40,147 bases of DNA from Caecitellus pseudoparvulus (Eukaryota; Bigyra: Bicosoecida): assembly GCA_965644315.1 (NCBI GenBank), contig CBFFRQ010000144.1, forward strand, positions 1 to 40,147, in the 5' to 3' direction. The notes beneath the pieces are model-generated. The model saw only the letters and a program-made list of their open reading frames with translations, had not been told where the DNA came from and searched no databases. Numbering within the stretch: position 1 is the first letter of the stretch; each line of letters opens with the position of its first letter. The translations under genes were made by a program, and so were the position numbers. Below, one piece after another: positions 9,888-21,542 of this stretch.

Positions 9888-12258
9888 ATGTCTGGCTCTC
9901 CACCTGCGACCCCCATCAGCACGCCCTCTGGGCGGCTGGCGGCGGTGCTGCAGCTGTCGCAGGGCGACGTGGCTGTGGTGGTCATCTTCAGCCTGCTGGC
10001 CGTGGCAGCAGCAGGCTACGCCTTGCGCAGGGAGTGGACTGCGAGGCGTGGCATTCTGTGGGCGGGGAAGGCCCCCTTTGAGGCGCACTGGCCGCTGTCC
10101 TCGCCCGCAGTTGCCTGCATGCTGCTGCTCGTCGGGGTGGATTGGTGCGTGCTGCGCCGCTCCGCGCATCACCCTCCTGTCACGCTCACCCGGCCACACC
10201 CGCCCTCGCAACAGGCAAGCTGGCCCCTCAAGCATCGTGCAGTATGCGACGTCCGTCGGCGTTTCCGCAGCTGCACCGTACCTGCTCCTGCCGCTGGTGC
10301 TGGCCGGCGTGGCGTGGGTGGTGTGGCCCACCCTGCGTCGAGTGGGCGCTGCCGACGTGCCAGGCTACCTGAGCATCCGCTTCGACCCGCTCTTTGCCAT
10401 GTACGCGACGGGGGTGTCTGTGCTGGTGCCGCTCATCGGCACCATGGCGCTGTTGGTGTCTGGGGCGACGTGGCTGACCCCCGCTATGAACTGGACGCCA
10501 GCCAGCAGCGTCAGCCTGCTGGTGTGCCTGGGCACCCTCCTGGCCATGCTGTCCCCGACCCAAGTCACACTTGCCAGCCTGGCCCTGGTCCTGGCCAGTG
10601 GCCTGCTCATCGCTGGCACCTTGCTGGGTAGTTTGGCCCTGTCCATGGCAGGCGGCGCCACCTCCCTCGAGTACACCATGCAAACCTCCCAGCACGCCGT
10701 GAAGCTGGGCATGGACACGACCTTCCTGGACATCGGCCAGCCCCCTGCCTCACACGTGGCAGTGGCCGCTCGCCCCTGGGCCGTGGACGTCTCCTGGCCC
10801 GCCCTGCTCTTCGGCGTGCCGCTTGCCTTGCTCTGGCTGCTGGTTGGCAACCCCGCCACAGCCCAGGCAGTGGCCGCAGCCCGCAGCAGCCCAGCACGCA
10901 CTGCCACGCTTGTCGCATGCGGCGCCCCCCTCCTCTTTGTCTTCACGGCCTTTGCCGGCACTGTGGCGCGTCTGCGTCTGGGGCGCACGCTGGGCTGTGG
11001 CGAGGCGGGCCGCCCCTGCTCCTTCCAGCAGGCCACCACTGCAGCCATGAGCATGCTGGTGCTGCCCTCGGGCTTCCGCGGCCTGCTCACTGCCAGCCTC
11101 CTGGCAGCCCTCGTCGTGCGTGTAGCCGTCACGCTGCGTGGCGCAGGGCAGCTGTTGCTGCGGCAGGTGCTGGTGCCGTGCATGCCTGGCACCTTTCCGC
11201 TGCAGGCGCACATTGCAGGGCAGACTGGCGGCGGCGATGGCGGTGAAGGCCTGACCAAGGGCCCCATCCTCACGGCCCGCAACCGCCTGGTGTGGGCTGC
11301 CGTCATTCTGCCTCTCGGCCTGCTGAGCCTGGCGTGGCTAGGGCAGGTGACGCCTGCTGGCGGCAGCGCCCCCCAACTGACCACTGTCTTTGACAGTGCC
11401 TTCACATTCGGCACCCCCCTCGTTGTGGCGGCCGTGTCCGGCATGCTCATGCCCACCCTTACGTCGGCAGGCGCCGTGGCTGGCGTGGTTGTGGCGCACC
11501 TCATCGCCCTGTGCCGCCTCGTTACCGTGCCTGTGGTGGCGCCTATCCTGGCACAGGCGGCCTCTGCCCCGACAGCGGGGCACCTGGACGCCCTGAATGG
11601 CTGGCAGTGGACCTTTGGCGTGTCCTCTGTCTTCACCTACTTGGCTGTGCAGAGCACCGTGCAGGTGCTGGTGACTGCCCTGGCTGCGGCTGTCGCCGCT
11701 TGTGCCTCCAGTGCCGCGCCGCCCAAGGGCCTGGCCCTGCCGACACTGCGCTTCATGGCGTGGCGTGCGCCACAGGCCTGGCAAGGGCACCTGGACGAGG
11801 CGTTGGCTGAGGAGCTGTCAGCTGCAGACACACGCCGGGCGCTGTCTGCGGGCGGGCGCGGGGGCGTCGCTGCATCCTCAGCGTCCACACGGGCAGCGCC
11901 AGGGGGTGCCTGGGCCGGAGGAGGCGGTGCCACGTATGCTGCTGTGGCTGCACGGGGTCTAGATGAGGAGGATGAGGAGGATGTGGTGCTGGATTTGGAG
12001 TTGGAGGGGGCGGGCTCCGCCGCTGCCAGCAGCCAGGGCATGGCTAGCTCGCCCACTGCTGAGGAGGCAGAGGATGCTGCTCTGGTGGGTGGGGGTGTGG
12101 AGGCAGCGGATGTCTCCTTCGAGGGCCAGCAGCAGCCGTCCCCCTCTGGGGCCGTGGACACCGTCGCCGCCGCGAAAGCCTCTGAGGCCATGGCTTGGCA
12201 GGTGGCGCACGGGGTGGCGATTGTCGCTAGCCTGGGGCTGCTGCTGGCTTTCTGGTGA
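9888..12258 (+). CDS. sodium/solute symporter family transporter, two exons
   Basis: Exons 9888-10144 and 10215-12258 join across a 70-nt intron (GTGCGT to CAACAG), restoring codon TGG and giving 766 residues. The protein has a long series of hydrophobic segments, including VAVVVIFSLLAVAAAGYAL near the N-terminus, the VPGYLSIRFDPLFAMYATG segment typical of the SSS (SLC5) fold, and a pair-helix region around LPSGFRGLLTASLLAALV. The domain is followed by a long cytoplasmic, low-complexity tail rich in Ala, Gly, Ser, Asp and Glu, and ends in one more hydrophobic helix. Family members use the sodium gradient to import sugars, vitamins, urea or other solutes. The substrate cannot be read here. SSS membership is by general pattern rather than by a decisive motif. 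Confidence 0.7.
10145..10214 (+). other. intron of the symporter gene
   Basis: A 70-nt intron with donor GTGCGT and acceptor CAACAG. Both flanking frames are continuous with the membrane protein. Confidence 0.8.
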
Positions 12259-12399
12259 GGCCAGCGCCGAAACAGCCACCACCGCCGCCTCCCATACTCG
12301 CATAAATGTTCTTCTGTAATGCGTTCCGCCCGGGCCCCGGCGCATGCTGCACGACCAGCGTGGGCCGGGGCTGTTTCGAATGCACGTGCTGTGCCTGAG

Positions 12400-13818
12400 T
12401 CAATTCACCCACGGCCGCCGGGCCTGCACTGCACTGCTGGTGTGCTTGGCCGTCTGGCGCTGTGTGCGTTTGCGGCGGCGTGAGCGGGTCCGCGTGCCTC
12501 TGCGGACTGTGCGCCTGGTCTGCGCCTGCACCGCAGCTTGCACCAGGCTACGTGCAGCGGACTGGGCGAAGACATCCACCTGCCCATTGGCGGCGTGCAA
12601 GGCCACGTGGGCCTGCTCCACTGCGCACTGTGCCAGCAGGCGCCGCCGTCGCTCGGCATGGGCCACCTGGGCGGACCGGTGGGCAGCCGCCTCTGCCAGG
12701 CACTTGGCTCGCAGGGAGCGCAGCAGTGTCTCCTGGGGGGAGAGGGGGGGGAGCTCCGCCCCTGCTGCAGGCGGCGCGGGGGCCACGCCGAAGCCAGCGG
12801 CGATGCTCTGCAGCCGATGTGCCAGTGAGTGTGTGCGTGCATCCAGGCGGCTCAGTCTCGCCTGGGCCACCTGCCCATTCCATTCGCTGGCGTCACGGGC
12901 GGGCTGGGGGGCGGGCGCGGTGTGGGGTGCAGGACTACTGGTTGTAGAGTCCAAGGTGGAGCTGTCGTGGCTGTCGTCGTGGGGAGGGGTGGCGGGGCGT
13001 TCTGAGCGGGCGGGTGAGGCCCAGTCCAGTGCAGGCGTCTCCTCGGCAGCCTCAGCTAGCATATCACGCATGCTCTGCAGGTGCGTCTCCAGGTCCACTT
13101 CCGCCGCCTGCACGTCGTCCAGGGCACGCTGTGCAGCCTGCATGTGTCCCTGGAGACTGTCCTCCTCGCGGTCGGGGAGGGCGGGGGAGCGCGTCGCAGG
13201 TGACGAGGGGGGCGCCTCCTCGGCAGGCACCACGGACAGGGAGGGGGAGCCGTCGTCACCATGGGTGATTTCCAGCACGATGTCGCCCCGCCCAGGCTGG
13301 ATGTAGTAGTGCTGTGCAGAGCTGGGCGCGGGCTTGGTGGGGGAGGTGAAGAGCAGCTCCTGGCGCGGCGCCGTGAGCCGAGAAGCACGCGCCTTGCCGC
13401 GGGACAAGGCGCCAGCATCGTCATCGAACACTGCTGGGCTGATGGTGCTGGGGCCAGGGTCGCCCGCGCTCACTGGCTGGTGTGTGGGGCCATGTGCCGG
13501 CGTGGTCACGGGCAGCTCGGCAGGGGTGGGCGGCACCTTGTCGTGCCCTGGTTCGTGGGGCCCAGCCAACTGCTGGCGAAGGGGCTTGGGCGGCGCTCGG
13601 AGCTTTGAAGCAGAGGTCAAGATTCCCAGGGAGGCCTTTGCAGGCGCAGTGGTGGGGCGCTCAGGCCCGTCCGTTTCTGCTGCCAGCATCCGCAGGAATG
13701 CGTCCATTGCTCCCAGGCTCATCTCGATGCTGTCCACTGAGGCCTGGCTGCCAGCATCATCCTCCTGCTGGCTTGAGATGGTGCTCCACGTGGAGCTCGA
13801 GACGCTGGCACTGGCCAT
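12400..13818 (-). CDS. low-complexity protein with helical segments, unknown function
   Basis: A 472-residue frame from the ATG at 13818. I do not recognise the family. It is rich in Ser, Pro, Ala and Thr over most of its length. Two more helical stretches stand out: around residues 225-265 (QAAQRALDDVQAAEVDLETH and onward), and around residues 320-430, which are Ala/Gln/Arg-rich and coiled-coil-like. The C-terminal 40 residues are strongly basic (TRTRSRRRKRTQRQ), like a nuclear or nucleic-acid-binding tail. It is single-exon and convergent with the symporter gene, with 141 bp between stops. Absence of a conserved domain makes the coding call weaker than for its neighbours, but the frame is long and has an ATG with few competing starts. 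Confidence 0.55.
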   Translation of the reverse strand: MASASVSSSTWSTISSQQEDDAGSQASVDSIEMSLGAMDAFLRMLAAETDGPERPTTAPAKASLGILTSASKLRAPPKPLRQQLAGPHEPGHDKVPPTPAELPVTTPAHGPTHQPVSAGDPGPSTISPAVFDDDAGALSRGKARASRLTAPRQELLFTSPTKPAPSSAQHYYIQPGRGDIVLEITHGDDGSPSLSVVPAEEAPPSSPATRSPALPDREEDSLQGHMQAAQRALDDVQAAEVDLETHLQSMRDMLAEAAEETPALDWASPARSERPATPPHDDSHDSSTLDSTTSSPAPHTAPAPQPARDASEWNGQVAQARLSRLDARTHSLAHRLQSIAAGFGVAPAPPAAGAELPPLSPQETLLRSLRAKCLAEAAAHRSAQVAHAERRRRLLAQCAVEQAHVALHAANGQVDVFAQSAARSLVQAAVQAQTRRTVRRGTRTRSRRRKRTQRQTAKHTSSAVQARRPWVN

Positions 13819-14284
13819 GCCGCACAGTGGCGCGGGCGTGCAGGGCGCTTGATGTGTGGGCGGAGACTGGCCGCCTTCAAATTCCGCTGCAAAACCAGAG
13901 CAAGCCGGGCAGCAACCAACGACCGCGAGAAGGGCAGCCCGTGATATGCTAACTGGGCGTATTGAATTGCAGTCAGTGTTTTACTGGTTGGACCTGGCGC
14001 ATTGCGCCCCCCTCCCTGGCTGGTTCAATCACGATGCGTGAAGAGCTCTGCAGTCGACCACACAGCACACCGTTTGGAGGTCCCCGTTCTTTGTACGGCC
14101 TTCAGGGGTGCCTCACATGCAATTCCCTGGATGTTCCTCTGTGTGGTCTTGGGGTGCGCGATTGATGACAGCGGAGGTGCAGCGCTGCAGTTTGCTTGCG
14201 GTTTGAGTGGCCATGCGACAGAAGCACGGCACGGCACTGACAGCACCACCTGCTAACACACGATAGCATACAACCGGCAAAAGC
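13819..14284. other. intergenic, no gene seen
   Basis: Upstream of the low-complexity gene and downstream of the small membrane protein gene. Base composition is more even than in the genes. No RNA gene or repeat recognised. Confidence 0.4.
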
Positions 14285-14670
14285 TCATGTGCTGGACTGT
14301 GACGCGTTGTCGCGCGCCTCGTCTGGCAGCGTTGTGGGGTAGGCGTCCGCTGGCACTCGGTACCGGCCCTGCAGCGCAGCTCGTGCAGATGCCGAGAGCG
14401 GCCCCGTGGCGGCAGTCTGGGCAGGGAGGGAACAGGGCAGTGTAGGGGTAGTGGTGTATGGGCGTCAGGCGCATGGCGCCGCACCACTCGTTTCACGGCT
14501 GCGGCATCTTGCCGCCAGCGCAGCCAGTCCATCTCGCTGCGGTAGTAGACAGCGAGCATGACAGCGCCACCAAAGACAACTCCAGGAAGCAAGCTCCGTT
14601 TCAAGTACGGCAGCACCGCATCATGCCAGGCAGACCGGGGACCCCCTCCCGGCAGAGCTTTGCGCTGCAT
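14285..14670 (-). CDS. small single-pass membrane protein, two exons
   Basis: Exon 1 runs 14670-14485 (62 codons), then a 68-nt intron (GTGCGG to GCCCAG), then exon 2 at 14416-14285, for 105 residues in all. Exon 1 holds a basic stretch (PYLKRSLLPG), one membrane helix (VVFGGAVMLAVYY) and an amphipathic segment (MDWLRWRQDAAAVKRV). Exon 2 gives a short hydrophilic tail (GRYRVPADAYPTTLPDEA). The size and layout resemble accessory subunits of mitochondrial respiratory complexes or assembly factors, but I do not recognise a family. The splice is supported by the sensible tail it creates and by the shared donor sequence. Without splicing, the frame runs on into arginine-rich nonsense. The gene is divergent from the tubulin ligase-like gene. 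Confidence 0.6.
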
Positions 14671-15129
14671 GCAGCGGAAATTGCTTGTGCTTTGTGCGGT
14701 AAAAACAGGAACGAAATGGGGGTGAAGGAAGGGGACCTCAGGGTTCGGGTATGTAAAGGGCAAGATTGAGTTTGTTCGAATTGGGAGCTTCTTCGCAGCA
14801 ATGCACCGCGGGAGAGTGCGTTGGTCGTGTCTGGCCTCAGATGTCGGGGAGCTCCAAACCGCGCTTGAACTGACCAAAAACATATACATGTGAGTAAAAC
14901 CCAAATGGACTGCCTGATCCACAAATCCTGCAGTTGTACCACCTGAAGACTGCAGTTCTGCGGGCGAGCGAGTTCCCTTCCGTTTCACTTGCGTTTCCCG
15001 GGGCGACTGAGTGGGGCGCGCCCGGCGCGTCCTTAGAGAGGCTGCGCGCCGGCGCCTGCCACGTGTGATGCCTGCCTGTAAAAACTCTTGAAGCGAATTC
15101 TGGGGGCACCGCACACCCTCCCAGGCACC
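14671..15129. other. shared upstream region of two divergent genes
   Basis: This 459-bp stretch lies between the starts of the small membrane protein gene (-) and the tubulin ligase-like gene (+). It probably holds both promoters. Moderately AT-richer around 14,680-14,900; no defined motif recognised. Confidence 0.4.
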
Positions 15130-17699
15130 ATGCCTCGGCGGAGTGCCGCTCTCAGCCCTCGGGCCTCAAAGTCCGAGGCAAGCGGCGCGACTTCGCGGCC
15201 GAAACGCAAGCGCCCTCGCACGGTGGTGGTGAACCTTGCGAACTGCAAGTATGCCATTGTAGAGCATGCTGTGCGGGAGCGGGGCTGGGTGGTGGACAAG
15301 GACCCTGACAGCACGGTGCGAGGCAGCTGCGAGCGGTGCCGTTTGACCACGTTTCACGCCACGCCAACACCGCCACACGCCACCTCCCCACAGGCGTGGA
15401 ACTTGATGTGGATGGACACGTCAGTTTCGGCTGAGCGTGCCATGCGGTTGAAGCGGCACCAGAAGCTGAATCACTTTCCAGGCATGCACATTCTCGCCCG
15501 AAAGGTGCGTTTGAGCCGCCCCGCCAAGCTGCTGCTGCTGCGCATTCGACACCCACCTGCGCTACGCCGCACACACCTCAGGCTTGGCTGGCACGCACGC
15601 TGGGAGTGATGGGGCGACTGTTCAAGGCAGAGTACAACTTCCTGCCCCAGACGTGGGTGCTGCCGGAGCAGTGGACGGAGTTCAAAAAGGCGGCTGCGCG
15701 GCGCGGCAAGCACCGCACGTACATCGTCAAGCCAGACGCCGGGTGCCAGGGCAAAGGCATCTTCCTCACCAAGCGAGGTGAGGGGGTGGACCCACGCGAG
15801 CCCCAGGTTGTGCAGCGGTACATCTCCCGCCCCCTCCTCATCGACGGCTTGAAGTTCGATTTGCGCGTGTACGTGCTGGTGACGTCGGTGCGGCCGTTGC
15901 GCGCGTTCTTGTTCCAGGAGGGCCTCGTGCGCCTGGCCACGTCGCCGTACGTGGCGCCGAGCCAGGGCAATCTGTCCCACGTGACGATGCACCTCACCAA
16001 CTACTCCATCAACAAGCACGCGGCGGGGTTTGTGGGGGCGGATGCCGAGGCTGGGGGTGCTGGCGGCAGCAAGCGCACCCTGCGCTGGTTTCGCAGGTGG
16101 CTGGGCGAGCAAGGCCACAACGCGGAGGAGGTGTGGGCCAGCATTGGGCACATGCTGACCAAGATGTTGCTGGCCGCACAGCCCAAACTAGCGCACGTGT
16201 ACCGCTCCGTGGCCGGGCCGCATGGCAGCCGAGTGGACATTCCGGCAGGGCTGCGGTGGGGCGCCCAGGTCGCAGGGATGAAGCCCAGCCAGAGCTTCAC
16301 GTCCAGCGCCTGCTTCGAGGTGCTGGGGTGCGACATCATGCTGGACGACGCGCTGCGCCCGTGGCTGATTGAAGTGAACCACTCACCCTCCCTCGCGTGC
16401 GACAGCCGCCTGGACACGGCGGTCAAGGGGCGCCTAGTGCGCGAGGCGCTGGCCCTCGTGAACATGAAGGCCAGCGACAAACGCAAGGCTGAGGCAGCAG
16501 CCCGGCAGCAGTCCAAGTCGCGCCTGTACTCTGCTACGCGCAGTGCCGGCGTGTTCGCGTCGGCTGCTGGCAGGGCGGATCGTCAGGTTAGCACGCCAGA
16601 CGCTGACGATAGCAGCAGCTCCGACGAGGAGGCAGCTCACGCATTGCGAGCAGCAGGTGCGACAGGCCCCCCCACGTCGCTGCGCGAGCTGGTGGCAGGC
16701 ATGACGGTGCACCAGGCTGTGGAAGCCAAGCGTCGGTGGTTCGAGGGGCTGGTCGCGCCGGGTTGCAGCCGCATGTACCCGCCCCACGACTCGCTGGACG
16801 CCGAGTTGGACCCGCTCCTCACGCGGCGAGTGCACAGCAAGGCCCTCGCTGCTGCGTTGAATGGCGGGGCGTCCCGCAGCAGCACAGACGGCACGGAGGC
16901 GTATGACCGGTTGCCGGGTCAACATGCAACGTTGAAAGGGGTTGTGGCTGCCGGTGGCGATGTGGCCACAGCCTATGCGCAGTTCGCAGAGGCTGCAGCT
17001 GATGCCTTTACGGCAGGGACAGGGGCACGGTCCGCCCTGCGGGGAGGTGGCTCTGATTCGCTCCTGAAGGCTCGGCTGCTTGCGCTGCGCTCAGCATTTT
17101 CCGCCAACGCCGAGGCAGGCAGCGCGGGGGAGGAGGAAGAAGGCGAGAGTGCTGGAGGTGCTACGCCAAGGGCTGCACCACAGACATCCGACCCGCCCCG
17201 TTCTGGCGGAGGGAGGGGCTTGCTCAGCTCTCCCCGCCGCCAAGGCACGCCACGTGTCTCACCCGCCCACACGCTGGCCAAGTTGCAGCGTGCATTCACC
17301 CCCATTTCCACACACTCACCGCCAGCCTCTCGGGGGGGAGCTCGGCCGTCGTCGCCGCGTGCGGGCCAGGGACGTCTGCGGCCATCAAGCGGCAGTCCAG
17401 CGCGCCAGCCCTCCCGCCAGAGAAGTGGCCAGCGTGCCAAGCCCACCCGCCACCACTCGGCCGTGCTTCGAGATCGGAGGGCAGGGGTGGCGTCACGAGT
17501 GGTGCTGCCCCTCGTGAGTCAGGATTTGACCCGGGCTGTGCCGTGGACTGAACAGGCCGCGCCAGAGCCGCGCGGGTCAGGCTCGGCGCAGGGCATGCCA
17601 CGCCGGGCCGCCAGCGACCTGGGCGGCGTGCCACACGGTTTGTACAGCGCTGTGGCAGGCAGTGGACCCCAGGCTGCACGGTCCTTGCGACAGCGATAA
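15130..17699 (+). CDS. tubulin tyrosine ligase-like (TTLL) enzyme, three exons
   Basis: Exons 15130-15315, 15394-15504 and 15582-17699 give 804 residues; the introns are 78 and 77 nt with donors GTGCGA and GTGCGT. TTLL enzymes ligate tyrosine, glutamate or glycine to tubulin tails. The ATP-grasp core is complete: KYAIVEHAVRERGW at the start, W(x)LMWMDT, LNHFPGMHILARK, KPDAGCQGKGIFL, LKFDLRVYVLVTS, then MHLTNYSINK and the metal- and ATP-binding end LIEVNHSPSL. The order and wording resemble the polyglutamylase branch (TTLL4/6/13) more than true tubulin tyrosine ligase. About 360 C-terminal residues are Ser/Arg/Pro-rich and disordered. An in-frame ATG at 15088 is also possible; 15130 sits in a better start context. 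A flagellated cell fits this gene. Confidence 0.9.
15316..15393 (+). other. TTLL intron 1
   Basis: A 78-nt intron, donor GTGCGA, acceptor CCACAG. It is a multiple of three and contains no stop, so it reads through as false protein. Confidence 0.8.
15505..15581 (+). other. TTLL intron 2
   Basis: A 77-nt intron, donor GTGCGT, acceptor CCTCAG. Removal joins HILARK to AWLARTLG in the order expected for TTLL proteins. Confidence 0.8.
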
Positions 17700-17952
17700 C
17701 AGTGGGCTGGTGCCAGTGTCTGCTGGCGTCTGAACGCGGTGACCGTGCTCTGGGAATGGGTCAGAAACACGCTTGCGCCGGGGGGGGGGAGGCTGTCCAG
17801 GGCCTAGCAAACCCGGGGCTGGGCTAAAAATCCACACACCTCAACGTCACCTTGCACCTAATGTCGCAGCAGTGCCTGCTTGACGAGCCGAAGGACCCTG
17901 GCGACTGAACGTGGCCAGCGTCTGCACCACAGAACGTTGCTACGCACTCACT

Positions 17953-20900
17953 ATGGCAGCAGCAGCCGCGACCGGGACTGGCGCCGCCGCCGCTGATGGC
18001 GTCGACCAAGACCTGTACTCGCGTCAAATTGGCGTGTTTGGCATGGAAACGTGCGTTCCCAGCTCGTGCTGGCGGCAGCGCAGGGGCGTGCTTCCCACGT
18101 CCCGTGCTGCCCACCACGCCAACTGCTGACACGCCAAGCACACCTTGAACGTGTGGGCGCAGGATGGGCAAGCTGATCAAGATGGACGTCCTCATCGTGG
18201 GAGCCAAGGGAGTCGCAGTGGAAGTCGGTGAGTGTCCCAGCGGGCGCCGCTCCCGGCGAGGGCATTTGCGCCTGATCGGCGTGGTGGCACACCAGCTGCA
18301 CGTGCCGCGCCCACCCTCCCCCCTGCACAGCCAAGAACTTGATTCTCGCTGGGCCACACTCAGTCATCATCCACGACCCTGCACCTGTCCAAGGCGAGGA
18401 CCTGGGCTACAACGTGCGTGCTGGAAGGGAACGCCGCTTGCCGTGCGAGTTCTGCACCCTGGCTCTTCCTCCCCCGCCGCAGTACTACTTCACCCCCGAG
18501 TCCGTGGGCAAGCCCCGAGATGAGTCCTGCATCGAGCAGCTGGCCGAGTTGAACAGCTACGTGCAGGTGAAGGTGCTGGGCGAGCCGTTGACGGAGGCCG
18601 TGCTGAGCCGCTTCAACGTCGTCGTGTTCACCGACACGCCCGCGGCAGACCTGGAGAAGTACAATGCCTACTGCCGCGCGCAGAGCCCTGCCATCGGCTT
18701 CATCGCAGCAGATGTCCGGGGCCTTGCCGGCCGCGCCTTTGTGGACTACGGCCCTGCTCACGCCGTGCTGGACGCGGATGGCGAGCCGGTGCGCAGTGCC
18801 ATCCTGGCTGGCGTGCTGGTGCAGGAAGACGGCAGCGTGCTGATCGAGACGCACGACGCCAAGCGCCACGGCCTGGCTGACGGCGACCACGTCATCTTCC
18901 GGGAGGTGGACGGCGCGACGGCGCTCAACGACGGCGTGCCCCGCAAGGTCAAGAACTGCAAGCCCTACTCCTTCGTGCTGGAGGACGCACCCGAGGGCCT
19001 GGACGGGCTGTACTCCGGCAACGGCGTCGTGGAGCAGGTCAAGGTGCCCAAGCAGCACGCGTTCAAGTCCTGGGCCGACGCCGTCGCCAACCCTGACGCA
19101 GACGGCGGCATGCTGGTGGACATGGACCTGAGCAAGTGGGGCCGTGCGCGCGCCCTGCACGCAGCATTCAACGGCATGGACACCTTCGTCGCCAAGCACT
19201 CCGCTCTGCCCTCCCCCCGCAACGACGCCCACGCCGCCGAGGTGGCGGAGCTGGCCACGGCCTGGGCCACCAAGGCTGGCTTCGAAGCGGAGGGTGTGGA
19301 GGACGTCGCCAAGCAGCTGGCGGCAGTGGCCGCCGTGGAGCTGCCGGCACTGGACGCTTTCTACGGCGGGCTGGTGGCGCAGGAGGTGGTGAAGTTCACG
19401 GGCAAGTTCACGCCCCTGGATGGCTTCCTGTACGTGGACGTGTTCGAGATCGCGCCCAAGGTGGAAGACCCCGCAGACTTTGCAGGCAGTGGCGACCGGT
19501 ACCACTTCTCTAACGTCATCTTCGGCAGCAAGCTGACTGAGACGATCCGCGGGCAGAACGTCTTCGTCGTCGGCTCCGGCGCCCTGGGCTGCGAGTTCCT
19601 GAAGAACTTCGCCCTGGCAGGCGTGGGCACCGGCCCCAGCGGCAAGATCACCGTCACGGACATGGACAACATCGAGACCAGCAACTTGAACCGGCAGTTC
19701 CTCTTCCGCACGAAGGACGTCGGCCACTCCAAGTCCTCCTCTGCCGTGAACGCGGTGAAGGTGATGAACCCCGACCTGGAGGGGCACATCACCGCCCTGG
19801 AGGACCCCGTCGGCACCGACACGGAGCACATCTTCGACGACGCCTTCTGGAGCAAGCTGGACTTCGTCACCAACGCCCTGGACAACGTCAAGGCGCGTGG
19901 GTACGTGGACGGCCGCTGCGTGTGGTTCGGCCTGCCCCTGCTGGAGTCCGGCACCCTTGGCACCAAGGCCAACTCCCAGCACATCTTCCCCTCCCTGACG
20001 GAGTCGTACACCGACAGCCAGGACCCGCCCGAGGACAGCATCCCCATGTGCACGCTCAAGAACTTCCCCAACCAGATCGAGCACTGCATCGAGTGGAGCC
20101 GCGACAACTTCCAAGGCTACTTCGCCACCAACGTGCAGGAGGCCATCGCCTTCGCGGCCGACCCCGAGAAGTGGCTCGCCAGCACTGCCGAGGAGGGCAA
20201 CGTCTTCGTGCGCCGCCAGAAGCTGCAGGGCGTTGTGGACACGCTCGCAGAAGTCAAGTCCGCAGACTGGAAGGCCTGCGTGCACCGCGCCCGCCTGGCC
20301 TTTGACAAGGACTACGTCGCCCAGATCAAGCAGCTGCTGCACAACTTCCCCCCGGAGCACGTGACCAAGGAGGGCACCAAGTTCTGGTCTGGCCCCAAGC
20401 GCTGCCCCCAGGTGCCGGAGTTCTCCCTGGACGACCCCCTGCACGCGAGCTACATCGCTCACGCCGCCGCGCTCTTCGCCTACGCATGGGGCGTTGCCGT
20501 GCCCGCCGACTTTGCCGACCCCGCCCAGCTGGCAGCAACCCTGGCTGACTGTGACATCCCCGAGTGGAAGCCCAAGTCTGTGCGCATCCAGGCCGGCGAC
20601 GATGACGAGACGAAGGAGGGCGGCGATGACGACGACGTCGTCGCAGAGGCCCTGTCCAAGCAGCTGGCAGGCATGGTGGGCGGCGCAGAGGTGGAGGCAG
20701 CCAGCAAGGCTCTGCAGGCAGCAGACTTCGAGAAGGACGACGACTCCAACCACCACATCGACTTCATCACGGCGTCGGCCAACCTGCGCGGATGGAACTA
20801 CCGCATTGCCGAGGCGTCGCGCCACAAGGTCAAGATGATCGCCGGCAAGATCATCCCCGCCATCGCCACCACCACCTGCGCCGTCACTGGCCTGGTCATG

Positions 20901-21464
20901 ATTGAGATGTACAAGACCATCCAGATGTCCCTGCTGCCCCCTGCCGAGCGCAAGGTGGACTCCCTGCGCAACGCCTACATCAACCTCGCCATCAACTCCT
21001 ACTACGCCGCAGAGCCCGGCCCCCCCAAGTTCACCCGCACCCTGGACATGGACCCCATCATGGGCATGCCCAACCGGGCAGTTCCCAACAACCACACCAA
21101 GTGGGAGCGCATGGTGATCAACATCCCCGCGACCGGCACAGTGCAGGAGGTCATGGATGCCGTCAAGGCCTACATCGAGACCACCACCAAGCAGGAGGAG
21201 GAAGCCGGCACCGCGCCCGAGGGCAAGGGCCCCATCGCCGCCTCTGATGTGGACGTCACCATGCTCGCGGTGGGCACCAAGATGATCTTCTCGGACCTCT
21301 TCCCCGCCCACGCCGCGCGCCTGGCCAGGCCCTTCAAGGAGGTGTACTCTGAAGTCTGCCTGGACGGCGCTGCCCTGACGGAGCCGTACGTGGCAGTGGG
21401 AGCAGCTGCCGAAGCTGGGTCGGACATGGTCACGGTCCCCGAAGCCCAAGTCATCATTGCTTGA
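17953..21464 (+). CDS. UBA1: ubiquitin-activating enzyme E1, four exons
   Basis: Exons 17953-18050, 18163-18227, 18331-18413 and 18483-21464 give 1,075 residues, close to the usual 1,020-1,060. E1 adenylates ubiquitin with ATP and takes it as a thioester before passing it to E2 enzymes. The inactive adenylation half begins with DLYSRQIGVFGMETMGKL and VLIVGAKGVAVEVAKNL. The active half has VVGSGALGCEFLKNFAL and LNRQFLFRTKDVGHSKS. The catalytic cysteine is in PMCTLKNFPNQIEHCIEW (Cys near residue 605), and the ubiquitin-fold domain is at the C-terminus (MIFSDLFPAH). The four exons were set by the protein: splices restore METMGKL, EVAKNL and GYNYYFTPESVGKPR. The 5' exons are tiny and the rest is one long exon. 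It ends 78 bp from the convergent ankyrin gene. Confidence 0.97.
18051..18482 (+). other. three short introns of the E1 gene
   Basis: Introns at 18051-18162 (112 nt, GTGCGT), 18228-18330 (103 nt, GTGAGT) and 18414-18482 (69 nt, GTGCGT), all ending in CAG. They are clustered in the first 530 bp of the gene. The interval also contains exons 2 and 3. Confidence 0.85.
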
Positions 21465-21542
21465 GGTGGCAGAATGCATTGCAGCTTGATGCGTTGCAGG
21501 CTTGGGCAATGCTGGTACTGTGGCTGGTGGAAAATACCTGCA

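Noticed and set aside
10365-11636. A 423-codon minus-strand frame.
   Set aside because: Antisense of the symporter; rich in Arg, Ala, Thr and Ser with no domain.
14113-15114. A single 333-codon minus-strand protein.
   Set aside because: Only the part from 14670 looks coding, and the downstream portion makes sense only after splicing; the upstream portion lacks an ATG-led product.
18360-21509. A 1,049-codon open frame on the minus strand opposite the E1 gene.
   Set aside because: It is the exact antisense of a highly conserved enzyme; strong GC bias at third codon positions keeps the complementary frame open. Its composition (Val, Leu, Gly, His) is the usual shadow pattern.
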